From the NCBI GenBank assembly GCA_020049615.1, contig JAIFKN010000115.1, forward strand, positions 1 through 15,430: a stretch of DNA of 15,430 nt. The letters run 5' to 3'. Positions within the stretch are counted from its first letter, which is position 1. Each line of letters starts with the position of its first letter. This DNA comes from a bacterium. GTDB taxonomy: Bacteria; Planctomycetota; UBA11346. Shown here one piece after another: positions 1 through 8,972 of this stretch. Both the position numbers and the translations under genes were made by a program. The notes under the pieces are model-generated. The model did not search any database and had not been told where the DNA came from. It worked only from the letters and a program-made list of their open reading frames with translations.

Positions 1-636
1 CGCGTCTGGAACAGGGAGCCACGCTGCCGGAGGCGGTCGCCGGCCTGCTGCCGCCCGCCACCGCCGAACTGCTCGGCGGCTCGATCCCGCCCCTCGCCAC
101 GGTGGCGACGCTGCTCGCCGACGAGGCCTGGCGTGCAGCGGAACGTCGTCGCCTGCTGTGGGGGCATCTCAGTTATCCGCTCGCTGCCAGCCTGATCGTC
201 GCTGTCGGTGCCGTGGTGCTGGCCGCGGCCCTGCCCGCCGGCCGCTGGTATACGACGCAGGTGTCGCCGGCCTGGGCGGTGCCGCCGTTGCTGGCCGCCC
301 TGCTGCTGACCATCTCGCCGTGGCTGCCGCGCGGCTGGCACCTGCCGCTGGGCCAGGCATCTCGACCTCGCGGCACGCTGGGCGCGGGCCGGGCTGGCGG
401 CGCGCTGGCGGCTGAGCGAGGCGCAGGCGCAGCGCCTGCTCGGCGTCGATCTCGCGCCGATGTCGGCGCTGCTCGGCCTGCCCGAGGCGGCGGCGCACTG
501 CCGCATGCTCGCCGAGTGGCACCGCCGCGCCGCCTGGCGCCGGCTGGGCCTCACCGCGCGGCTTGCCGCCGGCCTGCTCCTGCTCGCTGGTGGCGGGGTG
601 GTGCTGGCCTCGGCCCGGCTGTGGTCGGGGGCTTGA
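1..636 (+). pseudogene. Type II secretion F-like (GspF/PilC family) membrane protein, 3' part, apparently frameshifted near base 355
   Basis: The gene enters from the left edge, read from base 3, with no start in the window. The first part reads LEQGATLPEAVAGLLPP, then a polar stretch with LLADEAWRAAERRR and a membrane helix, SYPLAASLIVAVGAVVLAAALP. This resembles the end of one T2SSF repeat, where a conserved G-x-L region and an amphipathic helix precede a hydrophobic segment. A second hydrophobic helix follows at about 270-330. Near base 355 the sensible reading moves from the frame of base 3 to the frame of base 1. It then continues as HLDLAARWARAGLAARW, through LLGLPEAAAHCRMLAEW, to a last helix (LAAGLLLLAGGGVVLASA) and a TGA at 634-636. 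One extra A at 355 would explain the shift, since without it the text reads LGRHLDLAARW. Family members are inner-membrane platform proteins of type II secretion or type IV pilus systems, but this copy is too partial and divergent to assign a pathway. The frameshift may be real or a base-calling error. Confidence 0.6.
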
Positions 637-665
637 GTGGTGGCACCCTGCCGCATGGTGCGCCC

Positions 666-2117
666 ATGAACGTGGCGCCGTGGCTCTGGCAGTTGCGCGA
701 GGTCCGCGTCGGCAGCCACCTGCACATCGCGGCCCTCGACCTGGCGCCGGGCTGCACCGCCATCACCGGCCCCTCCGGAGCCGGCAAGAGCACCCTGCTC
801 GGCGTGCTCAGCGGCTTCATCGCGCCGGCCTCCGGCAGCGTGGTGCGCGCCCCGGGCGATGCCCGCCTGCCTCTGTTCTGGGCCTGTGGCGGGGCGGGGC
901 TGTGGCCGGGCGTCGCCGCGGCGCGCCAGCTCGCCCTGGCTGCGCCGCCGGGCAGCGACCGCGCACCGCTGCTGGCGAGCTACGACCTGCAGGCCCGCGC
1001 CGAGGTCCCGCCCGAGCTGCTCTCGGCCGGCGAGCGCGACCGCCTCGACGTCGCCCGGGCCGAGGCCAGCGGCGCCGCCGTGCTGATCCTCGACGAGCCG
1101 TTCGCGCACTGCGGACGCGCCCAGGCCGAAGCGCTGTGGCGCGGTCTGCGCGAGCGCACCGCCACCACCGGCACCAGTCTGATCGTCGCCACCCACGACC
1201 CGGTGCAGACCGCCTCGGCTGATCGCGTGCTGACCCTGGAGGGGGGCCGGCTGGTCGCCGGGCTGCTGGCGCTGGTGTTGCACGCCGGCTGCGGGGCCGC
1301 GCCCGATGTCTCGGTGTCGGCCTTCGCCCTGCCAGCCGATGCCGATGTCCTGCCGACGCCGCGCGCAGCGGGTCCGCTGCGCGATGGCGGCATGATGATC
1401 CTCGACACTGCAGGGCGGGTGCTGGATTACGGCCCCGATCTGGCACTGCGCACGTCGTGGCGCATGCCGGCCTGGGATGTCGGCCGGCCTGAGGGCATCT
1501 GCGAGCTGCCCGACGGCCGCCTGGTCGTCGCCGACACGCACTACCATCGCATCGTGGTCTTCGCCCGCGGCGGCGCGGTGCTGGCGACCTGGGGCCGCGA
1601 GGGCGACGCGCCGGGCGAGTTCCGCTGGCCGGTCGGCGTGGCCTGCGATCCGCAGGGCCGCATCTATGTCAGCGAATATGGCGGCAACGACCGCGTGCAG
1701 CGCTTCGCCCCCGATGGCGCCCCGCAGCTCGCCTTCGGCACCTTCGGCAGTGGGCCGGGCAAGTTGCAGCGGCCGCAGGGTCTCGCCTGGATGGCCGGCA
1801 AGGTGCTGGTCAGCGACGCGCTCAACGCGCGTGTGGCGGTGTTCAGCGAGGACGGCGCGTGGCTGGGCGAGCAGGCCGCTGGCGCGCTGACCATGCCCTA
1901 CGGCTGCTCCGCCGCCGGCACCGGCCTGGCCCTGGCCGACTACGGTGCGCAGCGCGCGGTGCGGCTCGATGCGGCCGGCGCGGTGATCGCGACCTGGGGC
2001 GAGGGTGGGCGCGGCGCCGGGCAGCTGGCGACGCCGTGGGCCGCCGCGATCGACAGCACCGGCCGGGCGTGGATCTGCGACACCGGCAACCGCCGCATGC
2101 AGGTCGTGGCATGGTGA
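666..2117 (+). CDS. ABC transporter ATP-binding domain fused in frame to a lipoprotein-like NHL-repeat beta-propeller
   Basis: The predicted protein has 483 residues from ATG 666, the first start after the upstream stop at 636. Residues 1-197 form a compact ABC ATPase. Walker A is GPSGAGKST (35-43), the signature is LSAGE (119-123, against the usual LSGGQ), Walker B is VLILDEPF (139-146) and the H-loop is ATHD (H177). The Q-loop region (LFWACGGAGLWPG, 70-82) has no obvious glutamine. The ATPase would normally stop just after LEGGRLVA. Instead the frame runs on into a short hydrophobic stretch, GLLALVLHAGC (199-209), that looks like a lipoprotein signal with a non-ideal lipobox. From about 272 there are roughly five NHL-type blades, with repeated 'DGRLVVADTHYHRIVVF', 'DPQGRIYVSEYGGNDRVQRF' and 'GRAWICDTGNRRMQVV' patterns. 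NHL propellers usually bind other proteins or surface ligands. The product could be a true fusion, or two genes merged by a lost stop. A GTG at 1227 could start a separate lipoprotein. The stop overlaps the next start by 7 bases. Confidence 0.7.
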   Translation: MNVAPWLWQLREVRVGSHLHIAALDLAPGCTAITGPSGAGKSTLLGVLSGFIAPASGSVVRAPGDARLPLFWACGGAGLWPGVAAARQLALAAPPGSDRAPLLASYDLQARAEVPPELLSAGERDRLDVARAEASGAAVLILDEPFAHCGRAQAEALWRGLRERTATTGTSLIVATHDPVQTASADRVLTLEGGRLVAGLLALVLHAGCGAAPDVSVSAFALPADADVLPTPRAAGPLRDGGMMILDTAGRVLDYGPDLALRTSWRMPAWDVGRPEGICELPDGRLVVADTHYHRIVVFARGGAVLATWGREGDAPGEFRWPVGVACDPQGRIYVSEYGGNDRVQRFAPDGAPQLAFGTFGSGPGKLQRPQGLAWMAGKVLVSDALNARVAVFSEDGAWLGEQAAGALTMPYGCSAAGTGLALADYGAQRAVRLDAAGAVIATWGEGGRGAGQLATPWAAAIDSTGRAWICDTGNRRMQVVAW

Positions 2118-5028
2118 GCTTCCTCCCACCGCTGCGTCGCCGTCCCGCTCCGCTGCGCTGGTGGCTGCTCGGCTGGAGCGCGCTGCTCGTTGCCGCTCCG
2201 CTGCCGTGGTTCCTGCGTGGCGAACTCGACGCGGCGCGGCCGTGGCTGCTGCTGCTCTACCCGCCGCTGGCGTGGTGGTGCTGGCGCCTGCTGGCGGCGG
2301 GCTGGGCCGGTCTCGACGGCTGGCGTGCGCGGGCCGCGCTGTGCGCCCGCCTGACGCTCATCGCCTGCGCCTGCGTCGCCCTGGCCGAGCCGCGCCTAGT
2401 CGCCAGCCGCGACGACCTCGCGCTGGTCTACTGCCTCGACCGCTCGGACTCGATGACGCCCAGCGCCGGCGAGGCGGTGCGGCGCTGGATGCTGAAGACG
2501 GTGGCGGCCAAGCCGGCGCGCGATGCCGCCGGACTGGTCTCGTTCGGCCGCGGCGCCGCGGTCGAGCTGCCGCCGCGCCAGGCCTTCCCCTTCGAAGCCT
2601 TCGCCACCCGGGTCGAACGTGGCGGCACCGACCTCGAACGCGCCCTGCTCACTGCCGCTGACGTGCTGCCGGACGATCGTCCCGGCCGCATCGTCCTGGC
2701 GAGCGACGGCGCGGCCAACGCCGGCGATCTGGAGCGCGCCCTCGCCCGCCTGACGTCGCGCGGCATCGCCGTCGATGTCCTGCCGGTGGCCTACGCGCAC
2801 ACTGCCGAGGCGTGGCTAGAGCGCCTCGACCTGCCGCGCGAGGTCCGCCCCGGCGAGACCTACGACGCCGGCGTGCTGCTGGCCGCGATCAGCGCAGGAC
2901 GCGGCGTGCTGACGCTCAGCGAGGACGGCCGCGAGGTGGCGCGCCGGCCGGTGACCTGGGAGGCGGGCAAGGCGCGCTTCCGCCTGCCCCTCGCCCTGCG
3001 CGGACCGGGCACCTACGACTACCTCGCCCGTCTCGAACCCGAGCCCGGCTGCGACGGCTGGCGCGAGAACAACGTCGCCCTCGGGCGCATCGACCTGGCC
3101 GGCGAGGGAGCCGTGCTGCTGCTCACCGATCCGGGCGGCAAGACCGAGGACTGGCGCGCCCTGGAGGCGGCGCTGACCGCCGCATCGCGCCGGGTCGAAC
3201 GCCGTGCCGCCTGGGAATGCCCGGACGATCCGCTCGGCTTCGAGGCCTTCGATGCCTGCATCCTGGTCAACGTGCCGGCCGAGCAGCTCGACGCGGCGCA
3301 GCAGCGCGCGCTGCGCGACGCGGTGCGCGAACTCGGGCTCGGCCTGCTCATGGTCGGCGGTGGCAACAGCTTCGGTCCCGGCGGCTGGAACCGCACCCCG
3401 GTCGAGGAGGCGCTGCCGGTGAGCATGGACATCACCGGCCGGCGGGTGATGCCCAAGGGCGCGCTGGCCATCGTCCTGCACACCTGCGAATTCCCCGAGG
3501 GCAACACCTGGGCCAAGCGCATCACCAAGCAGGCGATCCGCGTGCTGTCAGCCGAGGACGAGGTCGGCGTCGTCGCCTACCTCTACGACAAGGGCGGTGG
3601 CGACCAGTGGGTCTTCCCGCTGACCCGGGCCGGCGACTACGACAACCTCGCCCCGCTGGTCGAGGCCTGCGAGCCCGGCGACATGCCGAGCTACCAGGCC
3701 GCGCTGTCGCTGGTCGGCGCTTCGCTGGTCGCCTCCGACGCGGCGAGCAAGCACTGCATCATCATCAGCGACGGCGACCCGTCACCGCCGACGCCCGAGC
3801 TGATCGCGCAGTTCCAGCAGGCGAAGATCAGCATCTCGACCGTGTCGGTGTTCCCGCACGGCGGGGTCGAGAGCGAGTCCTTTCCCGCCATCGCCCGCGC
3901 CACAGGCGGCCGCTCGTACTTCCCGCAGGACCCCGCCCGCCTGCCCGCCATCTTCACCAAGGAGGCGAAGACCCTGCGCCGCAGCCAGGTGCAGAACGTG
4001 AAGTTCGTCCCGACCGTGCGCTGGCCGTCGCCGGCGATCAAGGGCCTCGGCGATCCGCCGCAGCTGAGCGGTTACGTCCTGACCACGCCGAAGTCCGGTG
4101 CGCTGACCGCGCTGGAAGGTCCGGACGAGCGCGAGGACGACCCGGTGCTGATCTCGTGGCGCTACGGCACCGGCGCTGCCGCCGCCTTCACCGGCGACCT
4201 CGGCGGCAACTGGGGCGCCTCGTGGGTGACGTGGGACAAGTACGCTGCCTTCTGCGAGCAGCTGGTGCTGTCGGTCGGCCGGGTGCGCGCGCGCGGTCAT
4301 CTGCGCATCGCGGTCGAGCCCGGCGTCGATGCGGTCGAGGTCTCGGTCGACGACCTGCATCCCAAGCCTGGCCAGCTGACCCTGGCCGGCCGCCTGGTCG
4401 CGCCGGATGGCGCCGAGCTGCCGCTGAACCTGCGCGCGGTGGCGCCGGGCCGTTGGCGCGGCCGGGCCGCTCTCGCCGGCAGCGGGCGTTATCGCGTCGG
4501 CATCGCTGGCGCTGGCGGCGACGCCGACGGCCAGGACCGCCACGAGCGCGCCAGCGCCGGCTTCGCTGTCGCCTACTCGCCGGAGTACCGTCGTTTCCGC
4601 TCTGATCCGCAGGTGCTGGAACGCATCGCCCGGCGCACCGGCGGCCGTCTGCTCAGCGGCGACGAGGATGGGAAGGCGCTGTTCGGCGTCGAGCGCGTGC
4701 CGCGCCGCTCGGCCTCGCCCGCTGCCTGGCTGGCGCTGGCCGTGCTCGCCTGCCTGCTGCCGCTCGACCTCGCTGTGCGCCGGGTGCAGCTCGGCTGGCC
4801 GTGGAAGAAGCAGGCTGCCGCCGGCACTGGCCTCGACCGCCTGCTCGCGGCCAAGCGCCGCGCGCCGCCGACCACGGTCACGCCGATGCAGGCGCTGCCC
4901 GAGGTCGAGCCGACCTCGACCCAGCCCAGACCCGCCGCACCGCCCGCCATCGCGCCGACCGCCGGCAGCACCGCCGGACGCCTGCTCGACGCCAAACGCC
5001 GCCGCCAGAACCAGGACAAGGACAACCC

Positions 5029-5032
<4 letters not shown>
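2111..5032 (+). CDS. Large membrane protein with two VWA-like domains and a GATase1-like domain
   Basis: The predicted protein has 973 residues. ATG 2111 overlaps the upstream TGA (ATGGTGA), and the N-terminal membrane helices follow at once. Hydrophobic helices lie at about 17-36, 44-64 and 77-92. A first VWA domain (about 104-230) has a complete MIDAS set: D110-R-S112-D-S114, T173 in RGGTDL and D199 in ASDGAANAGD, so metal binding is expected. A beta-rich segment leads to a glutamine-amidotransferase-like region (about 333-430) with LGLGLLMVGGGNSFGPGGW, with no recognisable catalytic triad. A second VWA-like domain (about 450-620) keeps ISDGD (552-556) but has HTCEFPEG in place of DxSxS, so its MIDAS looks degenerate. 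After more beta-rich sequence, one C-terminal helix (about 870-889) is followed by a basic, proline-rich tail carrying the motif RLL-x-AKRR twice. The stop overlaps the MoxR start (ATGA), which suggests coupled translation. Similar proteins accompany MoxR and BatA genes in planctomycetes (recalled family knowledge). The biochemical role is unknown. Confidence 0.85.
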
Positions 5033-6014
<982 letters not shown>

Positions 6015-6018
<4 letters not shown>

Positions 6019-6902
6019 GCGAGGCCGTCCTATCGGCGAACCTGGTCGGGGCGCTGCTGCGCCTGCGGCTCAACCCGCGCGGGCGGCGCACCGCCCGCGG
6101 CCGCGGCGAGCGTCTCGCCGGGCGCGGCGGCGCGTCGACCGATCTGGCGGATTACCGCGACTACAGCGAGGGCGACGATCTGCGCGCCATCGACTGGAAC
6201 GCCTTCGCCCGCCTGCAGCGGCCGTACTTGCGGCTCTACCGTCTGGAGGAGGACCGCCACCTCGTGGTACTGGTCGACGCCAGCGCCTCGATGGCCGAGG
6301 CCGGCAAGCTGGAACGCGCCCGCCTGCTGGCGGCGGCGCTCGGCGCGGTCGGGCTGGCCTCTGGCGACCGGGTCAGCCTGTGGTGCTTCGGCGATGCCGG
6401 CGATCCGCGGCGCCAGCCGCCGCTGCGCGGCCTCGCCATGCTGCCGCGCTGGCTGGCGGCCTGCGCCGCGATCGTGCCGTCGACCGGCGGCGAGAAGGCG
6501 CTCACCCCGCCCGAGGCGGTCGGCCGGCTGCTCGCCCGGCATGTCGGGCGCGGCGCCTGCGTGCTGCTCTCAGACTTCACCCACGAGGGCGCGCCCGAGC
6601 CGGCGCTGACCCGGCTGCACGCCGCCGGCCTCGATCCGCTCGCCATCCAGGTGCTGGCGGCGGCCGAGGTCGACCCCGATCCCGCCGCCGACCTGCGCCT
6701 GGTCGACGCCGAGACCGGGGCCGAACTCGACGTCTCGATCGCCGGGGCCTTGCCGGCCTACCTCGCTGGCCTCGATCATCTGCGCCGCCGTCTGGCTGGC
6801 GCCTGCCAGGCACGCGGCGGCCGCTTCGCCGCGGTCACCGCCGAGGAGCCGCTCGCCCCGTTGCTGACCGACCGGCTCCGCCGGCAAGGATGGTTCGCGT
6901 GA
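6015..6902 (+). CDS. DUF58 domain-containing protein (VWA-like)
   Basis: The predicted protein has 295 residues from GTG 6015, which overlaps the MoxR stop (GTGA). The DUF58 hallmark YRDYSEGDDLRAIDWNAFAR lies at 47-66. It is followed by LYRLEEDRHLVVLVDASASM, whose D88-A-S90-A-S92 is a MIDAS-like DxSxS sequence, so the second half folds as a VWA-like domain. VLLSDFTHEG further on matches the later aspartate-bearing strand of VWA folds. No membrane helix is evident, consistent with a short cytoplasmic DUF58 protein. DUF58 genes nearly always follow moxR and precede batA-type genes, as here, and the product is thought to be part of the MoxR-VWA complex, although its exact activity is not established. 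The junction to the next gene differs from the others: 180 bases with an inverted repeat replace the usual overlap. Confidence 0.92.
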
Positions 6903-6924
6903 ACCGCATGCCGTCGTTTCGACT

Positions 6925-7038
6925 CACAGGAGGCACAGAGACACAGAGGTTCGAGAGAGATGTTGATGTGGCCTCTCTTTCCGTGCGGCTGAATGTGGCC
7001 GCGCCTCTTCGAGCCTCTGTGTCTCTGTGCCTCCTGTG
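6925..7038. repeat. Inverted repeat with 24-bp perfect arms and two internal hairpins (MITE-like or dispersed repeat)
   Basis: Bases 6925-6948 are the exact reverse complement of 7015-7038. The pairing continues imperfectly inward (GTTCGA at 6949-6954 opposite TCGAGC at 7009-7014, five of six). Inside the 66-base loop are two more short stems: AGAGAG 6954-6959 with CTCTCT 6973-6978, and GCGGC 6985-6989 with GCCGC 6998-7002. The whole can fold as an outer stem closing on two inner hairpins. The CACAGAGACACAGAG core resembles a repeat I recall as dispersed between genes in various bacteria; copy number in this genome cannot be seen here. It could be a miniature mobile element, an RNA structure in the operon transcript, or both. 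Confidence 0.8.
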
Positions 7039-7064
7039 CATTCGCATGATGGGTCAGGACGCAC

Positions 7065-7075
7065 GGAGGAGGAGG
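7065..7075 (+). promoter_or_regulatory. Strong Shine-Dalgarno sequence for the batA-like gene
   Basis: GGAGGAGGAGG ends 7 bases before ATG 7083. Most other starts in this run overlap the previous stop and can rely on coupled translation. This gene, separated from its neighbour by the inverted repeat, has a near-perfect ribosome-binding site instead. It also decides the start at 7083. Confidence 0.75.
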
Positions 7076-7082
7076 CAATAGC

Positions 7083-8972
7083 ATGAACCTCCTGTTCCAC
7101 GCCCCGCATTTGCTGTGGCTCGGTGCGCTGCTGGCGCCGCTCATCGCGTTGTGGTTCCTGCGTCTCAAGCGCCCGCCGCGGCAGGTCGCCTCGCTGGCCC
7201 TGTGGCGCCACGCGGTCGAGGATCAGCGCGCCAACGCCCTGTTCCAGCGCCTGCGCCGCCACCTGCCGCTGCTGCTGCAGATCCTCGCCCTGCTCGCCCT
7301 CGCCCTCGCCGCGGCCCAGCCGGTGTGGTCGGGCGCCGGCGCGGCAGCGCGGCGCGAGGCCATCGTCGTCGATGTCAGCGCCAGCATGGCCGCGCGCGTC
7401 CAGGGGCGCAGCCGCCTGGAGGAGGCGGTGGCACTCGCTCGTGGTCGCTTCGCCGCGGTCGGCGGCGAACGCGAGGCCTGCCTGGTCGCGCTTAGTGCCC
7501 AGGCCACGCTGGTCGTGCCGTTCACCAGCGACCGCCGCCGGCTCGAACGCGCCCTCGATGGGCTGGTGGTCGGCTGCACTGCCGGCGATCCGGCCGAGGC
7601 CCTGCGCCTGCTGCGCGGCCTGCACCGCGCCGAGCCCTTCGCCGCCGCCGTGCTGATCACCGACGCGGTGCTGCCGGCCGAGGCCGATGAGGACCTCGCC
7701 TGCCCGCTGGAGCTGCAGCGCGTCGCGCCGGGCGGGGCCAACCTCGGCCTCACCGCCCTGCAGGCGCGGCTCGGCGCCGACGGCGCCTGGGAGGTGCAGG
7801 CCGAAGTGACGGCCGCGGCCGAGGCCGGCCGTGGCGGCGTGCTGCGGCTGCTCGCCGGCGATGCCGAACTGGCGTCGAAGGCCGTGGCGCCGGCGCCGAT
7901 GTCTGCCAGCCGCGTGGTGGTGCGGGTGCCGGGCGGCGCGGCGAGCGTGATCCAGGCGCGGGTGGAGGCGGCCGGCGACGATGCGCTCGACCTCGACGAC
8001 CAGGCCTGGCTGGCGCTGCCGGCGGTCGAGCCGCTGCGCACCTGGGTCGCGCCGCGCCTGACGCGCTGGAAGCGTGCGGTGACGGCGCATCCAGCGGTGC
8101 GCCTGGTCGAGGATCCGCAGGGCGTCGACCTGCTTATCGGCGACAGTGTCGCCGACCTGGCCCATCCCGCCCGCGTCCGCCTCGGCGTCGGCGTGGTCCC
8201 GGCCGAACTGGCCGGCCGCATCGCGGCCAAGCCGGACGACCGCGGTTCGCGCCTGGTCGACGCCCGCGCCGCGCATCCGCTGCTGGCGCACCTGCGCCTC
8301 GACGACCTCGCCATCGCCGAGCGCGTCGCCTGGCTGGGCGGCGCGGGCGAACGCGAGGTCGAGGCGGCGGGCTGGACGGTGCTGGCGCATGGCGACGCCG
8401 GGCCGCTGCTGCTCGAACGGCTGCGCGGGGATGGCGTCGACTGGAACCTGTGCTTCCACAGCGACCGCAGCGATCTGCCGTACCGCCTCGCCTTCCCGGT
8501 GCTGTGCGGCAACCTGGTGCAGGCGGCGCTGCATGCCGCTGGTCGGGCCGAGGCCGCCGCGCAGCCCACCGGCCTGCTGCCGGCCCTGCATGTCGGACCT
8601 GGCGCGGCGACCATCGACGGTCCGGCCGGCGGCAGCAGCGCCCTGGCCGACAGCGACGGCCTCCTCAGCGGCATCCCGGCGCCGCTGCCCGGCCTCTACC
8701 GCCTGCGCGGCACGCGGGCCGAGGCCCAGGTCGGCACCGGCCTGCTCGAGCCGCGCGAAAGCCGGCTGCAGCCGATCGACGGCCTGCGCGCCCGCGAGGT
8801 GGCGGTGGCCGAGGCCCAGTCGCGGCCTGGCGACCTGGCGCTGTGGCCATGGCTGGCGGCGGCGGCGCTGGCCCTGCTGCTCGGCGAGTGGTGGCTGGTG
8901 AATGGCGGAGGTAGCGCCGGCTTCAGCCGGCACGGAGGGCGGGCTTCAGCCCGCCCCGGCAGCGATGTCTGA
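7083..8972 (+). CDS. BatA-like membrane protein with VWA domain; C-terminal tail encoded by an inserted REP element
   Basis: The predicted protein has 629 residues. The N-terminus is typical of BatA (aerotolerance-related) proteins: a helix at about 8-27, the motif LWFLRLKRPPR (23-33), a second helix at about 61-79, and then a VWA domain with MIDAS D97-V-S99-A-S101 (VVDVSASM). The middle is beta-rich and includes a GATase-like stretch, VDLLIGDSVADLA. A last helix, LAAAALALLLGEWWLV (591-606), anchors the C-terminus, so the VWA domain probably lies between two membrane anchors. Residues from about 610 to the stop (SAGFSRHGGRASARPGSDV) are encoded by the left repeat of the RAYT element and a few bases beyond, so the original end was replaced. 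The displaced 3' end may survive at 9614-9664. The truncation follows the last helix, so function may be kept. The gene follows DUF58 in the usual MoxR-DUF58-BatA order. Confidence 0.88.
   Translation: MNLLFHAPHLLWLGALLAPLIALWFLRLKRPPRQVASLALWRHAVEDQRANALFQRLRRHLPLLLQILALLALALAAAQPVWSGAGAAARREAIVVDVSASMAARVQGRSRLEEAVALARGRFAAVGGEREACLVALSAQATLVVPFTSDRRRLERALDGLVVGCTAGDPAEALRLLRGLHRAEPFAAAVLITDAVLPAEADEDLACPLELQRVAPGGANLGLTALQARLGADGAWEVQAEVTAAAEAGRGGVLRLLAGDAELASKAVAPAPMSASRVVVRVPGGAASVIQARVEAAGDDALDLDDQAWLALPAVEPLRTWVAPRLTRWKRAVTAHPAVRLVEDPQGVDLLIGDSVADLAHPARVRLGVGVVPAELAGRIAAKPDDRGSRLVDARAAHPLLAHLRLDDLAIAERVAWLGGAGEREVEAAGWTVLAHGDAGPLLLERLRGDGVDWNLCFHSDRSDLPYRLAFPVLCGNLVQAALHAAGRAEAAAQPTGLLPALHVGPGAATIDGPAGGSSALADSDGLLSGIPAPLPGLYRLRGTRAEAQVGTGLLEPRESRLQPIDGLRAREVAVAEAQSRPGDLALWPWLAAAALALLLGEWWLVNGGGSAGFSRHGGRASARPGSDV
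8911..8955 (+). repeat. Left terminal repeat of the RAYT element (two REP palindromes)
   Basis: The 45 bases hold GCCGGCTTCAGCCGGC (8916-8931) and GGCGGGCTTCAGCCCGCC (8938-8955), two hairpins with the same TTCA-containing centre (GGCTTCAGCC). They are preceded by GTAGC, the usual REP head. The repeat is the reverse complement of 9567-9611 with one mismatch. It is translated as the C-terminal tail of the batA-like protein, and the transposase start lies 9 bases beyond it. Confidence 0.88.

Larger units (their letters stand above)
6903..7082. other. Intergenic region between DUF58 and batA-like genes, filled by a structured repeat
   Basis: These 180 bases are the longest non-coding gap before the mobile element. 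Most of it is one palindromic unit (6925-7038). The base composition is visibly less GC-rich than the flanking genes, with many short CACAGAG/CTCTGTG strings. No convincing promoter or T-rich terminator tract is visible. The right end carries the ribosome-binding site of the next gene. Reading frames cross it on both strands, but they only translate the repeat (HRDTE-like strings) and are not supported as genes. Confidence 0.8.

Noticed and set aside
102..665. Reading 102-2117 as a single protein including the upstream T2SSF region
   Set aside because: Between about 357 and 665 this frame gives low-complexity Arg/Ala/Gly/Pro sequence, while another frame gives a natural protein end at 636. 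The ABC protein has its own ATG at 666.
6905..7048. CGCATG at 6905-6910 and 7043-7048 as target-site duplication of the inverted repeat
   Set aside because: The two copies lie at unequal distances (14 and 4 bases) from the arms, and a 6-base match is easily due to chance.
6903..7081. Small coding genes within the DUF58-batA gap
   Set aside because: The only translations come from the inverted repeat itself (HRDTE/ETQR-like strings) and have no independent start signals.
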